Positions 1 to 8,204 of a stretch of DNA of 25,442 nucleotides are shown piece by piece. A model generated the notes under the pieces. That model was not told the origin of the DNA. It ran no database searches and saw only the letters and a list, made by a program, of their open reading frames with translations. Positions within the stretch are counted from its first letter, which is position 1. The number at the start of each line of letters is the position of its first letter. Made by a program: the position numbers and the translations under genes. The DNA comes from JANYJA01 sp038229055 (lineage in GTDB: Bacteria; Acidobacteriota; Terriglobia; Bryobacterales; Bryobacteraceae), in NCBI GenBank assembly GCA_038229055.1, contig JBBROU010000076.1, positions 1-25,442 of the forward strand. Reading direction: 5' to 3'.

Positions 1-46
1 CCGGCGATTAGGTGTCGCGACGAGAACGCTTCGGCCCAGCGAAGAT

Positions 47-290
47 TCAGGCGCGTGTTTCGATCCGCGTCAAGCGATTGTCAACGTCAATCACTTTCCC
101 GGTCAGCAACTCGATGCGATGCTCCATCGAGTCAAATCGATAGTTTACGGTTGAGGTCAGTGTCAATGCGACCGTTCATCGTTACAGCCAAAGAGTCAAC
201 CCGGCTGCTCAAATGGATGTAGAGCGCCACATTAACAACCATTCCAATCAAAGGAACTCCGATGGCAAAGTGAAGCTGTGTGTCGGTCAC
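47..290 (-). pseudogene. Frameshifted small membrane/coiled-coil protein
   Basis: Reading from a GTG at 290 (preceded by AAAGG) gives a hydrophobic helix (roughly residues 8-26, FAIGVPLIGMVVNVALYIHL) and a polar stretch ending NGRIDTDLNRKLSI, then a stop at 132-134. In the next frame the sequence continues without a stop as DSMEHRIELLTGKVIDVDNR and ends at 47. Together these make one protein of about 80 residues: an N-terminal membrane segment plus a heptad-like C-terminal coiled coil. I recall small proteins of this layout as multicopy in Solibacter-like genomes (established only as memory, not searched). The 244-nt span is one base more than a multiple of three, so a single insertion near 132-150 explains the break. 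It could instead be a sequencing error, or the first frame could be a real 52-residue peptide. The rest of 1-349 shows nothing I can name. Confidence 0.5.
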
Positions 291-349
291 GCTGCGCCTT
301 TATGGTAGCACCGGGCAATCAATGAAGCTGCTCCAACTCCTTGGTCCGC

Positions 350-2146
350 TCAGAACCCCTTGGGCGTTTCCCCCGCCACCTTGAACTCCCGCTCGAGCGC
401 AATTCCGGCCCTCGCAATCGTACCCTCGTCAAACAGCCGTCCGATCAGCGTGATTCCGTGCGGCACACGCCGCGGCGGCGAAAACTTCGGTAGCGGGTTC
501 TTGGGATCGGGAGCCCAATCGCTCCGCGCTTCGGACACTTCTACGAATCCTGCGCGCATCGTGAGCGATGGATGTCCGGTGAAATTGGTGATGGTCAGCA
601 TCTCATCGCGCAGCGATGGCACTAGCAGGATGTCAACATCGGCGAAGATCCGCGCCATCTCCTGCGCCACCTTGCGTCGTAAGCGGTCGGCTTGCACGAA
701 ATCGACAGCGGAAAGAAATCGCGCCTGGCGGAAAAGATTCGGCCATGCGTCGGGCACCTGCGCCTTCAATTCTTTCAGCCCGCCGTGCAGCGTGAGGTCT
801 TCGAATGCTGCCGCGGCCTCCGCGAACAGCGTTAGGTTGAGCGATCCGTACGGCCAATCGGGAAGCGAAACTTCCACTGGAATCATGCCGATTTTCTTCA
901 CCGCTTCCAGCGCGGCGCGATCCACGTCCGTGGCCGGGTTCTCCTTCATCCAGTTCGGGAAGTAACCGACACGAAGCCCTTGCACCGCCGCTCCGGCATC
1001 GAAATCCAAGTGGCTCGGCACGCTGGCAACATCCGCCGCATCCGGTCCGGAGATCGCTTGCAGCACAAGCATTGTGTCCTCCACGCCGCGCGTCATCGGC
1101 CCGAGTTTGTCGAGCGACCAGCACAGCGTCATAGCTCCCGTGCGCGGCACCCGTCCGTAGGTCGGCCGGAGCCCGGTGATCCCACAGCGCATGGACGGGC
1201 TCACGATGCTGCCGCCAGTCTCGCTACCTATCGAGAACCCCACCAAGCCCGCTGCCGTCGCCGAGCCAGGACCCGCGCTCGATCCCGAAGAGCCTTCGTC
1301 CAGCAGCCATGGGTTCATCGTCTGGCCGCCGAACCAGACGTCATTCAGCGCCAGTGCGCCAAGGCTTAGCTTAGCCACGAGCACGGCACCGGCTTGGTGC
1401 AGCCTCGCCACCACCGCCGCGTCAGCCGCGGGTATTCGGTTGCGGTAGGGCTCGGCTCCGAACGTGGTGGGGATTCCGGCGGTATCGAGCAGGTCCTTTC
1501 CGCCCCATGGAACACCGTGCAGCGGGCCTCGATAGCGTCCAGCGGCGATTTCCTGGTCCGCCTGTTTGGCCTGTGTCAGGGCCAGCTCACGCGTCAGTGT
1601 GATCACACACCGCAGTTCGGGATTGAAGCGTTCCAGCCGCGCCAGGTAGATCCGCGTCAGACGCTCCGATAAGAGTCTTCGAGATTCAATCCAGCGCGAA
1701 AGCTGCGTAAGCGGCGCGAACGCGATGTCCGTGTCTTCGGTGGGAAGCGGCTCGGAGCCGGCCTGCGTACGAACAAATCGGTCGCGCAGCGCCGCGGGCT
1801 GCAGGCCCGGCAGCACCGGGTTCCACTGCGTCGCCGGCGCGAGGGATGGTTCCAGCGCCAACTTCTTGGGTCCGGTACGTCGCTCGTACACCGGCGCCAG
1901 GCTTCTGCGCCAGTTGCCCGCCGCCATATCGCGCTCAGCCGGACTCATTTCGAACTGCACCAGTTTCTCGGCTTCCGCGAAAGTTGCGGCCGATACCGGA
2001 GGGCCGACATCCGGAGCCGTGCCAAACGCGGGCGGCGCGCCGGCCGGCCGTTCCGTCCCGGCCTGTGGAGCTTTGCGGCAAGCTGCGGTAACGGCGGCCA
2101 GTGCCGCCGTCGCGCGGCTTAGAAATTGTCGGCGTGATTTTCCCAT
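350..2146 (-). CDS. Exported amidase, amidase-signature (GatA-like) family
   Basis: A 598-residue protein of the amidase-signature family, Ser-cisSer-Lys hydrolases that cleave amide bonds. The triad is visible: Lys217 in PWGGKDLLDT, cis-Ser289 in GSSGSSAGPGSA and nucleophile Ser313 in ETGGSIVSPS. The N-terminus carries a twin-arginine motif (SRRQFLSR), an Ala-rich hydrophobic stretch and a Cys at the end of VTAAC that could be a lipobox, although Thr at -3 is atypical. The enzyme is therefore probably periplasmic or a Tat-exported lipoprotein. An Ala/Pro-rich linker precedes the catalytic domain. I chose the ATG at 2146 because GGAGA lies just upstream and the signal peptide begins there; the frame stays open another 33 codons upstream. 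No GatB or GatC lies nearby, so tRNA amidation is unlikely. The substrate is unknown. Divergent to the S4 protein gene with a 49-bp gap. Confidence 0.85.
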   Translation of the reverse strand: MGKSRRQFLSRATAALAAVTAACRKAPQAGTERPAGAPPAFGTAPDVGPPVSAATFAEAEKLVQFEMSPAERDMAAGNWRRSLAPVYERRTGPKKLALEPSLAPATQWNPVLPGLQPAALRDRFVRTQAGSEPLPTEDTDIAFAPLTQLSRWIESRRLLSERLTRIYLARLERFNPELRCVITLTRELALTQAKQADQEIAAGRYRGPLHGVPWGGKDLLDTAGIPTTFGAEPYRNRIPAADAAVVARLHQAGAVLVAKLSLGALALNDVWFGGQTMNPWLLDEGSSGSSAGPGSATAAGLVGFSIGSETGGSIVSPSMRCGITGLRPTYGRVPRTGAMTLCWSLDKLGPMTRGVEDTMLVLQAISGPDAADVASVPSHLDFDAGAAVQGLRVGYFPNWMKENPATDVDRAALEAVKKIGMIPVEVSLPDWPYGSLNLTLFAEAAAAFEDLTLHGGLKELKAQVPDAWPNLFRQARFLSAVDFVQADRLRRKVAQEMARIFADVDILLVPSLRDEMLTITNFTGHPSLTMRAGFVEVSEARSDWAPDPKNPLPKFSPPRRVPHGITLIGRLFDEGTIARAGIALEREFKVAGETPKGF

Positions 2147-2195
2147 GGGTTCTCCGCTCACCAGTCTAAGCCGGTGCGCGCGCGAGAATGTAAAT

Positions 2196-2576
2196 ATGGA
2201 ACGCGCGCGGATCGACAAGTGGCTCTGGGCCGCTCGTTTTTTCAAGACGCGGTCCCTGGCATCGCGCGCATGTGAACTCGGCAGGATTCAATCCAACGGG
2301 CAGTCCGCCAAGCCCTCGCGCGAGGTGCGTCCGGGCGACTTGTTGCAAGTGAAGAACGAAGGCGGCGATTTTCAGATCGAGGTCCTGCTGCTGAGCGAAA
2401 TGCGCGGCCCTGCCGCGGTAGCTCGGACTTTATACCGCGAAACGGAATCGAGCAAAGAACTCCGTCTGAAACTTGCCGAAGAGCGCAAGGCTGTGGCTGC
2501 CTTCGAGCAGTTACCGGAAGGCAAGCCGTCGAAACGCAATCGCCGCGAGTTGGACCGTTTTCGCGGTCGTGCTTAA
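2196..2576 (+). CDS. hslR: S4-domain RNA-binding protein, Hsp15 (HslR)-like
   Basis: A 126-residue protein beginning MERARIDKWLWAARFFKTRS, which is the typical opening of the Hsp15/HslR family. The S4 RNA-binding fold covers about residues 4-65 (RIDKWLW, then ELGRIQSNGQSAKPSREVRPGD). The tail is basic and Lys/Arg-rich (KPSKRNRRELDRFRGRA), as in HslR. In Escherichia coli, Hsp15 binds free 50S subunits carrying a stalled nascent chain and helps recycle them; the same role here is inferred from family. The ATG at 2196 follows GAGAA and matches family N-termini, although an open frame runs back to 1725 across the antisense strand of the amidase gene. It converges on the next gene with a 24-bp gap that has no clear terminator hairpin. 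Confidence 0.85.
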   Translation: MERARIDKWLWAARFFKTRSLASRACELGRIQSNGQSAKPSREVRPGDLLQVKNEGGDFQIEVLLLSEMRGPAAVARTLYRETESSKELRLKLAEERKAVAAFEQLPEGKPSKRNRRELDRFRGRA

Positions 2577-2600
2577 CTACCCAAGTTAACGTCGAGAGAG

Positions 2601-2903
2601 TTAGCGGACGATAATTCGCACGGCACGGTCGCCGCTTTCGGAAGCGGCGAACCGAATGGTCACCTTGGCTTTCACACGCAACTTACCTTCAATGCGGGTG
2701 TTCGAATCCACCATGAAGGTTCTGGTTTGCGAATCCTGCCCCAGGCCTTTGCGATTGACGGTGATGCTGTCGGGTGAGAATGTCAGGACCACGCCGGAAA
2801 AGAAATCTGGTTTGGGGGCGGATTGCCCCGCTTCCTGCTGTCCCGCTTGAATCACCGGACACGACGGTACCAGCAAAATCAATGCAATTAAGATCCGGCG
2901 CAC
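2601..2903 (-). CDS. Small secreted hypothetical protein (DUF5666-like beta domain)
   Basis: A 100-residue protein with a clear Sec signal peptide (basic MRR, hydrophobic ILIALILLVPS, cleavage probably after VIQA). The mature part reads as short beta strands: FFSGVVLTFSPDSITVNRKG, TRTFMVDSNTRIEGKL, and VKAKVTIRFAASESGDRAVRI. This arrangement resembles the DUF5666/OB-like secreted proteins common in Acidobacteria; the resemblance was judged by eye. It starts with GTG at 2903, immediately in front of the signal peptide; the SD is weak. It lies downstream of the histidine kinase gene on the same strand, 46 bp apart, so it could be cotranscribed or use its own promoter in that gap. Function unknown. 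Confidence 0.65.
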   Translation of the reverse strand: MRRILIALILLVPSCPVIQAGQQEAGQSAPKPDFFSGVVLTFSPDSITVNRKGLGQDSQTRTFMVDSNTRIEGKLRVKAKVTIRFAASESGDRAVRIIVR

Positions 2904-2914
2904 TATTCCAGAAT

Positions 2915-2942
2915 ATTCTATTCGCTATGAATACCGCTTGAA
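2915..2942 (-). promoter_or_regulatory. Possible promoter for the small secreted protein
   Basis: In the 46-bp gap between the kinase stop and the GTG at 2903, the minus strand shows TTCAAG (2937-2942), a 16-bp spacer and TAGAAT (2915-2920), a good -10 match with a poor -35. The -10 overlaps the perfect palindrome AGAATATTCT at 2910-2919, which could be an operator. AT-rich gaps produce such matches by chance. Confidence 0.25.
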
Positions 2943-2949
2943 GCGTAGG

Positions 2950-4413
2950 TTAAGAATTGTTCACCGGAATCGCACTCGCAACCCGAACAGCGGGCAGGGT
3001 AATGATGAATTCCGTGCCTTGGCCGGGGGTGCTCTTCACGTCGACGGCGCCGTTGTGCGCCTTCACGATCCAGGAGACGAAACTCAGCCCGAGACCCAGG
3101 CCCTTTTCCGGCGACGGAGATGAGGAATCGTTGCCGGTGATTCTGTAAAAGCGGTCGAAGATGTGGGGCAGATGCTCGGGAGAGATGCCGAGGCCTGTGT
3201 CGGCGATATGAAGCTCGACTTCGTTTTGCCGGCCGATGATACTCACCGTCACCTGCCCGCCCGGCGGCGTGAACTTCAGAGCGTTCGACAGCAGGTTCGA
3301 AATCATGCGCTCGATCTGAACGCGATCCAGATCGCCGGTGCACTCGGGCGGCATCTCGCCGGCTACCAGGTGAACGCGCGCCTCTTCGGCCGGTATCTGA
3401 AATTCATCCACCATGTCGCGCACCACGGCGCAGAGATCTATGGGGATCTTCTGAAGCACTACCTGACCGGTTTCGGCCTGGGCCAGCAACAGCAACGCGC
3501 GCACAATCTGCGACAGGCGTTCAATCTCATGCATCGACTCCAGAATGGCTTCGCGATACTGATCGGTGTTCTGGGCGGTAAACAGCGCGACTTCGAGCTG
3601 CCCGCGAATCACCGTGATAGGCGTTCGCAGCTCGTGCGAGACGTCGGTCGAAAACTGGCGAACCTGGCGGAAGGAATTTTCGAGCCGTTCGATCATCTGG
3701 TTGAAAGTCTCGATCAGGAAATCGAGCTCATCGCCGGCTTGGCGCGTGGGGATGCGCAGGCTCAGATTGGAACTGCTGATGCGCTGCGCCGCTTGCGCGA
3801 CGTGCAGCACCGGCGTGAGCGCGCGGCCCGCGTAGATCCAGCCGAGCAGGCATCCGCCGACGACCATCAGGCTCATAACGCCCAGCATCACCCACGTGAA
3901 GCTTTGCAGAATGCCGCGGCTATCCGCAAGTGAGCGGCCGATCGCCAGATAGTACATCTCGCTGTGCTGCTCATCGTAGATCGCTCCGGCGCGGATCAGA
4001 TAAGGAACGCCCTTGGGGTCGTGCTTCTCGTTCCAGACGATGTGCTGCGACCGAAGCGTCTTGCGAATATCACCTGGGGGATCAATGCCGAGGCTGCGAT
4101 AAATGGTAGACGATTGCTTTTCGTTCCCGTTGGCGTCGGTCAGAAGATAGACGCTCTTCAAGCGCCCGACGATGGCGGCCTCGTCATCATCCTGCATATC
4201 GGCGTACCAGATCGGCCGGCCCTTCTCGATCCGCAGATAGCCCTTCACCGCAGCCCATTCCTGATCTAGCCTCTCGCGAAGCTGCTGATCCAGACTCGAT
4301 TTGAGATTTTCGCGAAAGATCAGACCGACGGTCGAGATCAGGAGCGTGAAAAAGACCGCGTAACTGGCGGTGAGAACGAAGCGCAGGCTGCGAGTGAAGC
4401 GCTTCCGGGCCAA
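2950..4413 (-). CDS. Sensor histidine kinase (HAMP, HisKA, HATPase)
   Basis: A 487-residue membrane histidine kinase. TM1 lies at about 12-33, a periplasmic sensor region at 34-172, and TM2 at about 173-196. HAMP follows at about 197-250, then HisKA with the phospho-acceptor His260 in STDVSHELRTP, and an HATPase domain with N box (SNLLSNALKF, Asn373/377), G1 box DTGLGI (405-410), F box FDRFYR and G2 box GLGLGLS (438-444). The layout matches the CusS/ArlS type. The start is a TTG at 4413, supported by AGGTG six bases upstream and by the 3-nt gap after the regulator gene, which suggests translational coupling. Its partner is the adjacent OmpR-type regulator. Being last in an operon with a periplasmic molybdenum oxidoreductase hints that it senses an envelope or redox signal, which is inference. 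Confidence 0.92.
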   Translation of the reverse strand: MARKRFTRSLRFVLTASYAVFFTLLISTVGLIFRENLKSSLDQQLRERLDQEWAAVKGYLRIEKGRPIWYADMQDDDEAAIVGRLKSVYLLTDANGNEKQSSTIYRSLGIDPPGDIRKTLRSQHIVWNEKHDPKGVPYLIRAGAIYDEQHSEMYYLAIGRSLADSRGILQSFTWVMLGVMSLMVVGGCLLGWIYAGRALTPVLHVAQAAQRISSSNLSLRIPTRQAGDELDFLIETFNQMIERLENSFRQVRQFSTDVSHELRTPITVIRGQLEVALFTAQNTDQYREAILESMHEIERLSQIVRALLLLAQAETGQVVLQKIPIDLCAVVRDMVDEFQIPAEEARVHLVAGEMPPECTGDLDRVQIERMISNLLSNALKFTPPGGQVTVSIIGRQNEVELHIADTGLGISPEHLPHIFDRFYRITGNDSSSPSPEKGLGLGLSFVSWIVKAHNGAVDVKSTPGQGTEFIITLPAVRVASAIPVNNS

Positions 4414-4416
4414 GCT

Positions 4417-5136
4417 TTACACCTGCGGTTCGAAAGCCTGCTCGACGGATTTTGGCACGGGCGAATTTTCCGGCGCTTCGATCATGTAGCCGATGCCCCG
4501 CACCGTCTGGATCAGCTTCGTTGGGTAACGATCGTCGATCTTGCTGCGCAGATGACGGATATACACATCGACAATGTTGGTCAGCCCGTCGTAGTCCATA
4601 TCCCACACATGCTCGACAATCATGGTGCGGCTGAGAGGCCGGCCTTTGTTGCGCATCATATATTCCAGAATGCCGAATTCTTTCGGCGCGAGGTCGATGG
4701 ATTCGCCGGCGCGCGTAACTTTGCGGCGCATGATATCAAGATTTAAATCGAGCACCTGCAGCTTCTCTGGAGCGGGCTGGCCGCGGCGCAGAAGAGCTCG
4801 AACACGGGCCAGTAGTTCGACAAAAGCGAATGGCTTGGTCAGGTAATCGTCGGCGCCTTGTTCGAGTCCTTTGACGCGATCGTCGACCGCCCCGCGAGCG
4901 CTTAAGATCAGCACCGGAGGCCCGGCCTTCTTGGAGCGAATGCGCTCCAGAACCTTCAATCCGTCGATATCGGGAAGCATGATATCGAGAATGATGAGAT
5001 CATAATCCGTCGCGTTGACGAATGAGAGCGCGGTGTTGCCGTCGGGAGCCAGATCCACTGCGTATCCCGCGCCCTGCAGGCCGCGTTCCAGAAAATCGGC
5101 GATTCGCCGCTCATCTTCTACCACCAGGATGCGCAT
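4417..5136 (-). CDS. Response regulator, OmpR/PhoB family
   Basis: A 239-residue two-component regulator. The receiver domain (1-115) has the acidic pair Glu7-Asp8, phospho-acceptor Asp51 in IILDIMLPDIDG, switch Ser79 and Lys101 in YLTKPF. A winged-helix DNA-binding domain follows (about 125-225), ending in the usual TVRGIGYMIE. It probably takes phosphate from the histidine kinase encoded 3 nt downstream and acts as a transcription factor. Target genes cannot be told from the window, although autoregulation of this operon is common for the family. The gene starts 16 bp after the stop of the molybdenum oxidoreductase gene, so the two are very likely on one transcript. Confidence 0.93.
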   Translation of the reverse strand: MRILVVEDERRIADFLERGLQGAGYAVDLAPDGNTALSFVNATDYDLIILDIMLPDIDGLKVLERIRSKKAGPPVLILSARGAVDDRVKGLEQGADDYLTKPFAFVELLARVRALLRRGQPAPEKLQVLDLNLDIMRRKVTRAGESIDLAPKEFGILEYMMRNKGRPLSRTMIVEHVWDMDYDGLTNIVDVYIRHLRSKIDDRYPTKLIQTVRGIGYMIEAPENSPVPKSVEQAFEPQV

Positions 5137-5152
5137 CAGTTACTAGCGTAAA

Positions 5153-6514
5153 TCAGCGCGGCCCAAAATGCGACACCAGAAAATCGATGAGAGCCGGGCG
5201 GCCATCGGGCTTTACCGAAGCACCCCACCGAACCATCTTGTCGACTTCCCTTTCCCATTGCGGACGCGACAGGTGCTGGCCGGCAATCATGTCGGTGCCA
5301 TGGCACGGCAAGCAAGCCGCTTTCGCCGAGGCGGGAAAATCGGGAACGTTGGTCACCGGATTCATCGGCGGCGGTGCTGCCGTGTCGCCGACTTCCACGC
5401 GTACCTGCTGCACTACGTTCCACAGATACCCTGACGGATTCCAGTCCTCGACCAGCGGCTGCGTCTGCCCGGCGCGGTCCGTGGCGCGCGCCATAATCAC
5501 CACCGACCCGCGTTCCTTCGGCGTCCATGGAAATTCCCACAAACGCCACCCGTACTGTGTCGCTTGACCGCCGAGAGACGCCGCCTTCCAGGAGCGGCCG
5601 GAATCGGTCGAGACATCGACGCGCACGACCGGCGACTCGCCCGACCACGCGGCGCCCCGGATGGTGACGCGATCCAGCGTGATCTGAGAACCATGCAGCG
5701 GACTGGCGATCACGGACTCCGGGTTAATCTCGGTTACCGGCGTCATTTGCGATGGATCGACCGTGGAACCGGGCGGAACCGAGTGAATCGGATGACGATA
5801 CGCCGTCTTCATGAAGAAGCCATCGTACTCGTGGTCGAGCACTTCCATGTGCGTGAGCCACTTCACCCACGAATCGCCGGCCCAGCCCGGAACCACGATG
5901 CGCAGAGGAAATCCATGGGAGGGCGTGAGCGGCTGCCCGTTCATCTCGAAGGCGAGCAGAGTATCGGGGTGCAAAGCCTTTTTGATGGGCAGGCTGCGCA
6001 CGAAATCCGGCATGGTTCCGGGTGGCTCGTCGGCGCCATCCATCATCAGGTTCGTGCCCGCGGGCTTCACGCCGGCCTTCTTCAGGACATCCATGAGCCG
6101 GATTCCGGACCAACGCGCATTGCCGACGCCGCCGTGCTCCCACTGCATGCCGGGCACTCCGGGGACGTAGTAGCTGCGGCCGTTGCCGGCGCATTGCAGT
6201 ACGCCGACCAGTTCCGCGCGCGTAAATTTGCGGAGATCCTCGAGCTTCAGAGTGAGCGGCGTTTCGACCAAACCATCAATGCGAAGCGACCACTTCGCCA
6301 TGTCGATCGTCGGAGTATAGGCGTGCGTCCTGATGTAGAAACTCTCGACGGGGGTGAGCCACGTTGAGAAGCCTTCGAGCGTCATTTCGAAATCCTCGGG
6401 ACGCGCCGAGCGAACCAGCAGCTTGTTCACGGCGTCGGCCCCAAGGCGGGGCGCGAGCGAGCCGCCGGCAACCGCGCCGAGGGCCGACAACAGCATTTCT
6501 CTGCGGGTAGGCAT
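5153..6514 (-). CDS. Sulfite oxidase-family molybdopterin oxidoreductase fused to cytochrome c domain
   Basis: A 453-residue exported redox enzyme. The N-terminus carries a twin-arginine signal (TRREMLLSALGAVAGG), fitting a cofactor-loaded enzyme exported folded. The oxidoreductase molybdopterin domain covers about 40-240, with the molybdenum-ligating Cys108 in LQCAGNGRS and the family signature SHGFPLRIVVPGWAG. A Mo-co dimerisation domain follows (about 255-375). A short C-terminal extension holds one heme-c site, Cys401-x2-Cys404-His405 in CLPCHGT; Met427 is a possible axial ligand. The family oxidises sulfite or related sulfur compounds; the attached heme could be the electron exit, a role that SorB plays as a separate subunit in SorAB. 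Substrate specificity is not provable here. The gene starts one base after the kinase stop. Start ATG chosen at the Tat signal. Confidence 0.85.
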   Translation of the reverse strand: MPTRREMLLSALGAVAGGSLAPRLGADAVNKLLVRSARPEDFEMTLEGFSTWLTPVESFYIRTHAYTPTIDMAKWSLRIDGLVETPLTLKLEDLRKFTRAELVGVLQCAGNGRSYYVPGVPGMQWEHGGVGNARWSGIRLMDVLKKAGVKPAGTNLMMDGADEPPGTMPDFVRSLPIKKALHPDTLLAFEMNGQPLTPSHGFPLRIVVPGWAGDSWVKWLTHMEVLDHEYDGFFMKTAYRHPIHSVPPGSTVDPSQMTPVTEINPESVIASPLHGSQITLDRVTIRGAAWSGESPVVRVDVSTDSGRSWKAASLGGQATQYGWRLWEFPWTPKERGSVVIMARATDRAGQTQPLVEDWNPSGYLWNVVQQVRVEVGDTAAPPPMNPVTNVPDFPASAKAACLPCHGTDMIAGQHLSRPQWEREVDKMVRWGASVKPDGRPALIDFLVSHFGPR

Positions 6515-6515
6515 T

Positions 6516-8180
6516 CTAGTGAAGAGGAAACTTTAGCACGTTCGTATTGCCGTTGCGTACTTCCACTTGCATGCTGGCCTGCTTCCCGTTCCGCTCCACT
6601 GCGACGTGGTAAGAACCGGGCGGCAGCGATATTTGCGCGGGCGTGGTTTCGGTGCGCGCGTCTCCGTTGATGGAGACGGAAGCGCCCGGCTGCGGCGTGG
6701 TAATGATGAGCGTCCCTAATACCGGCCGCAGAGTGATCAGCGGCACGTCTTGCGGCCCGGTTCCGACGCGGATTTCGCGGCGCTCGGGCTGGTACTGCAC
6801 CATGCTGATCGCAAGATTGTGGACGCCCGGCATCCCTTGCAGCAGGCAAGGCGTCAGGCAGCTCGCGTCATTGTGGTCATCCAAAGCGGCGGTCGCGCCG
6901 GGCGGATTTGTCGTAATCCAGATGTCCAGCGGCTTCGGCGGCTCACGCGGTTCCAGACGCGCGGGAACGTTGCTGGGAGCGGGTTTCAGGGACACGGGAT
7001 TCGTCGGCGCCGGAGCCGGCGGGCCCGGATCTGCAATGATCTGGGCATTCGCCGCGGCGGGCAGTTCTGAGGACGTTACAGTGGCGTGTTTGTCCGGGCT
7101 CTCCGGCATCGGTTGGGCTACTGTGGCGACCGGTTTGAATTGTTCGGGATGCGATCCGGACGTTGTGAAGTGCGCAATCGCGCTCAGAATTCCAACCGCG
7201 ATGATAAGTGCGACAGCGATCGCCAGGAATCCGCGCTGTTGTTTCTTTGCGGTTAGTTCCGGTACAACGCTCGCCTCCGGCAATGGAAGCTCCGCGCGCG
7301 ATTCCATCATCGTGGGCAAGCTTGGGCTCGATCCCCGCGCCAGATTTGTCCAGCCGGTTGTGCGCGCGCACGCCGCCTCAAGCGCCCGGATAAACGCGAG
7401 GCAGTTGACATAGCGAGCTTCCGGTTTCTTGGCCAGTGCTTTGCGCAAAACCGCGTCGATGTGCGGCCCGAGCGAGGGGTTGATCCGGTGCGAGGGAACG
7501 GGCTCCTCGGCGACGATCTTATACACCACCGTGCTCAGATGCTCTCCGGGAAAAGGCCGTTCGCCGGTCAGAATCTCATAGGCGACCACCGCCAGCGAGA
7601 ACTGGTCGGAGCGTCCGTCCACAGGCACTCCCTGCACCTGTTCGGGCGACATGTAATTCGGCGTGCCCACGATCGTGCCGGTCATCGTGTAGCCTTCAGT
7701 CGAATTGATTTTGGCGATGCCGAAGTCGGTGATCTTGGCCGATCCGCCGCGATCGAGCATGATGTTCGCCGGCTTTATGTCGCGATGGATGATGCCCTTC
7801 TGGTGGGCGTAATCGAGAGCAATGGCGGTCTGCTGCAGCACGCTGAACATGCGCTCCGGCGCGAGCGCCTCAGGCCGGTTCAGCACATGGTCCAGTGTGG
7901 GGCCGTCCACGAATTCCATGGCGATGTAGGCGACGCCGTCATCCTCTTCCATGTCATAGATCGTGACGATGTTGGCGTGGGAAAGCACGCCCGCGGAGCG
8001 TGCCTCGCGGAACAGCCGTTCGCGGAGCTTATCGCGCTGGGCGGGGTCGTCAACCTCGCGCAGGCGAATCGTCTTGATGGCAAGCGGCCGCCCGATGGTG
8101 GGGTCGACGGCGTGATACACCACTCCCATCGCTCCCCGGCCGAGTTCCCGGACGATCTGGTAGCGACCGATCTGCTCCAT
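6516..8180 (-). CDS. Ser/Thr protein kinase with PEGA domains
   Basis: A 554-residue PknB-type (Hanks) kinase. The catalytic domain (about 7-270) has all key elements: glycine loop GRGAMGVVY, Lys36, His132-Arg133-Asp134 in HRDIKPAN, DFG at 152-154, and GTPNYMSPE in the activation segment. A single membrane segment lies at about 317-336. A Pro/Ala-rich linker leads to two PEGA-type repeats outside the membrane (WITTNPPGATAALDD near 421 and IITTPQPGASVSINGD near 492). PEGA kinases are abundant in Acidobacteria. It is the first gene of the four-gene operon with the molybdenum oxidoreductase and a two-component pair, so two phosphorylation systems sit on one transcript. No SD is seen before the ATG at 8180, which suggests a leaderless or short-leader message. 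Confidence 0.92.
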   Translation of the reverse strand: MEQIGRYQIVRELGRGAMGVVYHAVDPTIGRPLAIKTIRLREVDDPAQRDKLRERLFREARSAGVLSHANIVTIYDMEEDDGVAYIAMEFVDGPTLDHVLNRPEALAPERMFSVLQQTAIALDYAHQKGIIHRDIKPANIMLDRGGSAKITDFGIAKINSTEGYTMTGTIVGTPNYMSPEQVQGVPVDGRSDQFSLAVVAYEILTGERPFPGEHLSTVVYKIVAEEPVPSHRINPSLGPHIDAVLRKALAKKPEARYVNCLAFIRALEAACARTTGWTNLARGSSPSLPTMMESRAELPLPEASVVPELTAKKQQRGFLAIAVALIIAVGILSAIAHFTTSGSHPEQFKPVATVAQPMPESPDKHATVTSSELPAAANAQIIADPGPPAPAPTNPVSLKPAPSNVPARLEPREPPKPLDIWITTNPPGATAALDDHNDASCLTPCLLQGMPGVHNLAISMVQYQPERREIRVGTGPQDVPLITLRPVLGTLIITTPQPGASVSINGDARTETTPAQISLPPGSYHVAVERNGKQASMQVEVRNGNTNVLKFPLH

Positions 8181-8204
8181 CTGTATTCGTAGTGTAGCGT
8201 GAGG

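Noticed and set aside
1725..2195. Open frame continuous with the S4 protein, extending it to 283 aa
   Set aside because: It is the antisense of the amidase signal and linker region; the family start is the ATG at 2196.
2910..2919. Perfect palindrome AGAATATTCT as a terminator or operator
   Set aside because: Too short and AT-rich for a terminator stem; noted only as a possible part of a promoter.
3163..3933. 256-codon open frame on the plus strand within the histidine kinase gene
   Set aside because: High-GC antisense shadow; no recognisable domain, and the kinase on the other strand is intact.
5564..6367. 267-codon plus-strand open frame opposite the molybdenum oxidoreductase
   Set aside because: Arg/His-rich composition typical of an antisense shadow; no motif.
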